Shown here piece after piece: positions 6,971 through 10,273 of a stretch of DNA of 10,273 bases; positions within the stretch are counted from its first letter, which is position 1; the number at the start of each line of letters is the position of its first letter. Source of the stretch: Porphyromonadaceae bacterium UBA2720. GTDB taxonomy: Bacteria; Bacteroidota; Bacteroidia; Bacteroidales; Muribaculaceae. A program made the position numbers and the translations under genes. A model generated the notes under the pieces. The model had not been told where the DNA came from and did not search any database. It saw only the letters and a list, made by a program, of their open reading frames with translations. The stretch covers positions 2,856 through 13,128 of the forward strand of contig DEKO01000101.1 of NCBI GenBank assembly GCA_002353885.1, in the 5' to 3' direction.

Positions 6971-6993
6971 CCAAAACCAATCTGTCATTGGCA
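6969..6993 (+). promoter_or_regulatory. Small dyad at the predicted clpC-like transcription start
   Basis: TGCCAA (6969-6974) and TTGGCA (6988-6993) are inverted copies separated by 13 nt. A nested pair, CCAAT (6977-6981) and ATTGG (6987-6991), competes for the right arm. A third TTGGCA lies at 7044-7049. The dyad overlaps the end of the -7 candidate and its expected start site, a position suited to an operator, but the arms are only 6 bp long and could be chance. Confidence 0.25.
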
Positions 6994-7141
6994 GTTGCTC
7001 AAAGGCCAAAAGCGCTAGGTGGATTTGTCAAGGCAAACTTCACTTGGCACAATTGTTGCTAATTCAAGTTGTCAAGTCTGGCATGGATAATGTCGGCTGA
7101 TTTTATAGAGTTTAGATACTAATCACGATACAAACGACTGA

Positions 7142-9301
7142 ATGGAAAGGAAATATAATGACATCAATGCCTTGATGCGCCACCATGATGCGACGATCCT
7201 GCCTGTGGCCGGAGCCGACTTTGCTGAGGATGACGAGGATGAGGATTTGCCCAGTGGCGACCATCCTGGTGAGGCGCGACATGGCAATGAGAAAAGCACA
7301 CAGCGACGAAATGTCAGTAAGGGTGACAATAATGACACCCCATTGCTCGACAAATATGGTAAAGACATCACCCGTGATGCTGCCCAGGGCCGACTCGACC
7401 CTGTCGTGGGTCGCGAGCGAGAGATTGAGCGCCTGGCCCAGATCCTGAGCCGCCGCAAGAAGAACAATCCTGTCCTCATCGGTGAGCCTGGTGTGGGCAA
7501 GACCGCCATTATTGAAGGGTTGGCTAAGCGCATCGTCGAGCGCAAAGTGGCTCGAGTGCTCCTTGACAAGCGCATCATCTCGCTTGACATGGCGGGCATG
7601 GTGGCAGGAACCAAATATCGCGGACAGTTTGAGGAGCGCGTCAAGACACTCATCGACGAGGTGGTCAAGCATCCCAACATCATCATTTTCATCGATGAGA
7701 TACACAACTTGGTGGGTGCTGGCAATGCCAGCGGATCGATGGATGCAGCCAACTTGCTGAAGCCCTCGCTGGCTCGAGGCGAGTTTCAGTGCATCGGCGC
7801 AACCACACTCGACGAGTATCGCAAGAGCATTGAGAAGGATGGTGCCCTTGAGCGCCGTTTCCAGAAGGTGATTGTTCCGCAAACCACCCCCGAGGAAACA
7901 CTCGAAATTCTGCACAACATCAAGGACGTGTACGAGCAGCACCACGGCGTGAACTATACCGACAAGGCACTCGAGGCCTGTGTGCGGCTGACTGATCGTT
8001 ATGTGAGCGACCGCTTTTTCCCCGACAAGGCCATCGACGCCATGGACGAGGCAGGTTCGCGTGTCCACATCAACAAGGTCGAGGTGCCCAAGGAGATTGA
8101 AAACCTGGAGGCTCGCATTGCCGAGGCTCAACAGAACAAAGTCAAGGCTGTGCAGGCTCAGAACTTTGAGGGCGCTGCCAACTATCGCGACTTGCAGGAA
8201 CGCCTCAAGCTCGAGTTGGAGTATGCCAAGGAGCAATGGGAGAAAGACCTGGATTCGCGCCGCGAGACCGTCGACGAGCAGGACGTGGCCGAGGTGGTGG
8301 CACTCATCACCGGTGTGCCCACTCAGCGCATTGCCCAGAGCGAGGGCATCCGACTGCTGGGCATGACCGACGAGCTGAAGAAGCAGGTCATCGGTCAGGA
8401 CGAGGCTATTGACAAGATTGCACGTGCCATCCGCCGCAACCGTGTTGGCTTGCGCGACCCCAACCGCCCCATCGGCTCATTTATGTTCCTGGGGCCGACT
8501 GGAGTGGGCAAGACCCTGCTGGCCAAGCGGCTGGCCGAGTTCCTGTTCAACTCGCCCGATGCACTGATTCGCATCGACATGAGCGAATATATGGAGAAGT
8601 TCAATGTCTCGCGCCTGGTGGGTGCCCCTCCGGGCTATGTGGGCTATGAAGAGGGAGGCCAGTTGACCGAGAAGGTACGCCGCCGCCCCTACTCTGTCGT
8701 GCTGCTCGATGAGATTGAAAAGGCTCACCCCGATGTGTTTAACATGCTGCTGCAGGTGCTGGACGAGGGCCAATTGACCGACAGTCTGGGCCGCAAGGTG
8801 GACTTCAAGAACACCATCGTTATCATGACATCTAACATCGGCACGCGCGAGCTCAAAGACTTCGGCGCCGGTGTAGGTTTCCACACAGGCGACATGACCA
8901 AGGAGCGGAGCGATGCAGTCATCCGCAAGGCCTTGAACCGCAAGTTCTCGCCCGAATTCCTCAATCGTGTCGACGACATTGTCACCTTCGGCTCGCTCGA
9001 CATGGAGGCCATCAGGCAGATTGTCGACATCGAGCTGCGGGCATTCTATGAGCGTGTCGATGCTGCCGGGCTGAAGCTTGTCATCACCGATGCCGCCAAA
9101 CAGTATGTGGCCAATGAGGGCTTTGATGTGCAGTATGGAGCGCGTCCGTTGCGTCGTTCGATTCAAGCCAACATCGAGGACCCGTTGTGCGAGATGCTGC
9201 TGCGCGAGGAGGGCACCACCGATGCCACCATCGTGATGGACGTGGTCGGCGACAAGATTGTCACCCGCATCGAGCGCGAGTCGCCTGTTGAGACCGAGTG
9301 A
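7142..9301 (+). CDS. clpC: ClpC-type AAA+ unfoldase lacking the N-terminal Clp_N domain
   Basis: A hexameric ATPase expected to unfold proteins and feed them to ClpP. The 719 residues hold D1 with Walker A GEPGVGKT at 114-121, pore loop GTKYRG at 156-161, Walker B IIFIDE at 181-186 and arginine finger in ALERRF at 235-240. A short UVR-like middle domain at about 318-378 (NFEGAANYRDLQERL) is the ClpC rather than ClpB type. D2 has GPTGVGKT at 451-458, pore loop GYVGYEEGG at 498-506, VVLLDE at 519-524 and sensor-2 GARPLRR at 666-672. VGF at 578-580 is the ClpP-docking tripeptide. The usual two Clp_N repeats (about 140 residues) are missing: the protein starts at what looks like the end of repeat 2 and an acidic linker (ADFAEDDEDED). 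The frame cannot extend, because TGA immediately precedes the ATG. M12 (7175) is an alternative start. Tandem stops TGA TAG end it. Confidence 0.92.
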   Translation: MERKYNDINALMRHHDATILPVAGADFAEDDEDEDLPSGDHPGEARHGNEKSTQRRNVSKGDNNDTPLLDKYGKDITRDAAQGRLDPVVGREREIERLAQILSRRKKNNPVLIGEPGVGKTAIIEGLAKRIVERKVARVLLDKRIISLDMAGMVAGTKYRGQFEERVKTLIDEVVKHPNIIIFIDEIHNLVGAGNASGSMDAANLLKPSLARGEFQCIGATTLDEYRKSIEKDGALERRFQKVIVPQTTPEETLEILHNIKDVYEQHHGVNYTDKALEACVRLTDRYVSDRFFPDKAIDAMDEAGSRVHINKVEVPKEIENLEARIAEAQQNKVKAVQAQNFEGAANYRDLQERLKLELEYAKEQWEKDLDSRRETVDEQDVAEVVALITGVPTQRIAQSEGIRLLGMTDELKKQVIGQDEAIDKIARAIRRNRVGLRDPNRPIGSFMFLGPTGVGKTLLAKRLAEFLFNSPDALIRIDMSEYMEKFNVSRLVGAPPGYVGYEEGGQLTEKVRRRPYSVVLLDEIEKAHPDVFNMLLQVLDEGQLTDSLGRKVDFKNTIVIMTSNIGTRELKDFGAGVGFHTGDMTKERSDAVIRKALNRKFSPEFLNRVDDIVTFGSLDMEAIRQIVDIELRAFYERVDAAGLKLVITDAAKQYVANEGFDVQYGARPLRRSIQANIEDPLCEMLLREEGTTDATIVMDVVGDKIVTRIERESPVETE

Positions 9302-9326
9302 TAGCCACAATGGCTTGTTAAACTGC

Positions 9327-9362
9327 AAAAATGTCACGCCACGTCGGTGTGGCATTTTTTTT
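9327..9362 (+). terminator. Intrinsic terminator after the clpC-like gene
   Basis: A 14-bp stem pairs 9327-9340 (AAAAATGTCACGCC) with 9346-9359 (GGTGTGGCATTTTT), with two G-U wobbles, around the 5-nt loop ACGTC, followed by a run of eight T at 9355-9362. It lies 25 bp after the clpC-like stop. The A-tract on the left arm means it could also work in the other direction, although no leftward gene is present to use it. It implies that htpG is transcribed from its own promoter. Confidence 0.88.
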
Positions 9363-9380
9363 GTTATCATTCAAGCGGCA

Positions 9381-9425
9381 CGAGAATATCTAGATTGCCT
9401 AGAATGTCTAGAGCCTCTAAAACTA
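9381..9425 (+). repeat. Degenerate 9-bp tandem repeat in the htpG leader
   Basis: In steps of nine from 9381 the sequence is CGAGAATAT, CTAGATTGC, CTAGAATGT, CTAGAGCCT, CTAAAACTA, with a consensus near CTAGAATnT. The CTAGA core recurs at 9390, 9399 and 9408 and decays to CTAAA at 9417. It sits between the terminator and the htpG ATG at 9447, so it must overlap the htpG promoter or 5' leader. The period is three codons and the htpG frame is open through it, but no ATG precedes it and HtpG relatives start at 9447, so it is not read as protein in my view. No perfect TAnnTTTG box was found in 9363-9446. Confidence 0.65.
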
Positions 9426-9446
9426 AAAAACAAAAAACAAAACAAT

Positions 9447-10273
9447 ATGGCAAAAGGAACTATCGGGGTAACCACAACCAACATCTTCCCCGTCATCAAG
9501 AAATTTTTGTACAGCGACCACGAGATTTTTCTGCGTGAGCTCGTTTCAAACGCAGTAGACGCAACTCAGAAACTCAAGACACTGGCCTTGGCCGGTGACT
9601 TTGACGGCAAGACCGATGACCTCAAGGTCGAGGTCAAGCTCGACAAGGAGGCTGGCACACTCACCGTCAGCGACCACGGCATCGGCATGACCGAGGACGA
9701 AATTGACAAGTACATCAATCAGATAGCCTTCTCGGGCGCTGAGGAGTTCTTGTCCAAGTACAAGGACACAGCCAACGTCATCATCGGCCACTTCGGCTTG
9801 GGGTTCTACTCAGCATTCATGGTTGCCAAGAAGGTCGAAATCCACACACTCTCCTACCAGCAGGGTGCCAAGGCCGTGTGCTGGAGCTGTGATGGTTCGC
9901 CCGAGTTCGAGATGGGCGAGTGCGACAAGGCCGAGCGCGGCACCGACATCATCCTGCACATCGATGAGGATGAGAAGGAGTTCCTTGAGCAGTCGCGCAT
10001 CGATGCGCTGCTGCACAAATACTGCCGCTTCCTGCCCGTACCCGTTGTCTTCGGCAAGGAGCAGGAGTGGAAGGATGGCAAATATGAGGACACCGACAAG
10101 GACAAAGTCATCAACGACGTGGAGCCGTTGTGGACCCGCAAACCCACCGACCTCACTGACGATGACTACCTCAAGTTCTACCGCGCCATCCAACCAGGCC
10201 AGGAAGATCCCTTGTTCTGGATTCACCTGAATGTCGACTTCCCCTTCACCCTCACCGGCATCCTCTACTTCCC
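9447..10273 (+). CDS. htpG: HtpG, Hsp90-family chaperone (5' part, cut by the window end)
   Basis: HtpG is the bacterial Hsp90, an ATP-dependent homodimeric cytosolic chaperone. The window holds 275 codons from the ATG at 9447, covering the N-terminal GHKL ATPase domain and the start of the middle domain; the remainder (typically about 350-400 residues) lies beyond 10273. It opens with the Bacteroidota-type AKGTIGVTTTNIFPVIKKF. ATP-site residues are FLRELVSNAVDA (E31, N35) and SDHGIGMT (D76, G78-G80), followed by the lid and GHFGLGFYSAFMVA at 114-127, where most other bacteria have GRFGVGF. The middle-domain block PLFWIHLNVDFPFTLTGILYF ends the visible part. The preceding terminator separates it from the clpC-like gene, so the two quality-control genes are neighbours but probably independently transcribed. 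Confidence 0.95.
   Translation, partial: MAKGTIGVTTTNIFPVIKKFLYSDHEIFLRELVSNAVDATQKLKTLALAGDFDGKTDDLKVEVKLDKEAGTLTVSDHGIGMTEDEIDKYINQIAFSGAEEFLSKYKDTANVIIGHFGLGFYSAFMVAKKVEIHTLSYQQGAKAVCWSCDGSPEFEMGECDKAERGTDIILHIDEDEKEFLEQSRIDALLHKYCRFLPVPVVFGKEQEWKDGKYEDTDKDKVINDVEPLWTRKPTDLTDDDYLKFYRAIQPGQEDPLFWIHLNVDFPFTLTGILYF

Larger units (their letters stand above)
6852..7141. other. Divergent intergenic region between dnaN and the clpC-like gene
   Basis: This 290-bp AT-rich stretch separates divergently transcribed genes. It has stops in all three plus-strand frames near the clpC-like start, and I found nothing resembling a Clp_N domain in the frames I read, so no hidden 5' end of that gene is apparent. 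It holds the dnaN promoter candidate, a weaker plus-strand promoter candidate, the dyad at 6969-6993, and a direct repeat of TTGTCAAG at 7025-7032 and 7069-7076. A six-codon start-stop frame at 7083-7100 (M-D-N-V-G-stop) shows no sign of being a gene. No CIRCE-type element (TTAGCACTC inverted repeat) is visible. Confidence 0.8.

Noticed and set aside
7083..7091. DnaA-box-like TTATCCAT (minus strand) near dnaN, suggesting an origin
   Set aside because: Only 7 of 9 positions match, it is a single site, and there is no cluster, AT-rich unwinding element or dnaA nearby.
6852..7141. Frameshifted remnant of the ClpC N-domain upstream of the ATG
   Set aside because: All three plus-strand frames contain stops in the proximal part and no Clp_N-like residues were recognised; the gap is also too short for the full domain, since dnaN begins at 6851.
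7112..8236. 374-codon open frame on the minus strand opposite the clpC-like gene (and a 297-codon one at 8477-9370)
   Set aside because: Both are antisense shadows of a strongly coding AAA+ gene; the translations are leucine- and histidine-rich with no recognisable domain, and shadow frames of this length are common opposite GC-rich codons.
9303..9315. Hairpin AGCCA-CAA-TGGCT just after the clpC-like stop
   Set aside because: The stem is only 5 bp with a 3-nt loop and no T-run; the 14-bp hairpin at 9327-9359 is the real terminator.
9363..9446. Upstream extension of HtpG through the 9-bp repeat (frame is open)
   Set aside because: No ATG occurs upstream in frame, the frame runs back through the terminator, and HtpG relatives start with the M-x-K-G motif at 9447.

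Overview
The window reads as chromosomal DNA from a member of the order Bacteroidales (phylum Bacteroidota), probably a gut lineage such as Muribaculaceae or Prevotellaceae; the sequence alone does not settle which. The reasons are a DUF4835/PorD-like gene (a family I know only from this phylum), a roughly 309-residue NusB, a Bacteroidota-type HtpG, promoter elements of the TTTG / TAnnTTTG type, starts without clear Shine-Dalgarno sites, and the gene order dnaN - exonuclease - DUF4835 - recN - rlmB - nusB - yajC. There is no sign of phage, transposon, CRISPR, tRNA or rRNA. This is a housekeeping region, not an accessory island, and I found no new multi-gene system.

Positions 1-6851 hold a leftward (minus-strand) gene train. 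In transcription order it is dnaN (sliding clamp), a DnaQ-like 3'-5' exonuclease, a secreted DUF4835/PorD-like protein, recN (double-strand-break repair), rlmB (23S rRNA 2'-O-methyltransferase), nusB (antitermination), yajC (Sec translocase accessory) and the first 16 codons of another gene. Gaps are short: 13, 20 and 69 bp, a 4-bp overlap, then 55, 24 and 16 bp. Two good promoter candidates are visible, one before dnaN and one in the rlmB-nusB gap, so the train is probably at least two overlapping transcription units: DNA replication and repair first, then rRNA and secretion functions. The 69-bp gap before recN carries a degenerate 7-bp tandem repeat.

Positions 6852-7141 are a 290-bp AT-rich divergent regulatory region. 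It holds the dnaN promoter candidate on the minus strand, and a weaker promoter candidate with a small dyad on the plus strand.

Positions 7142-10273 are read rightward and hold two protein quality-control genes. The first is a ClpC-type AAA+ unfoldase whose N-terminal Clp_N domain is missing while both ATPase modules, the middle domain and the VGF ClpP-docking tripeptide are intact. It is followed by a strong intrinsic terminator, a leader with a degenerate 9-bp tandem repeat, and the first 275 codons of htpG (Hsp90), cut by the window end.

The observations most worth following are the N-domain-less ClpC, the two short-period intergenic repeats, and the absence of coaBC from the place where I expect it in related genomes.
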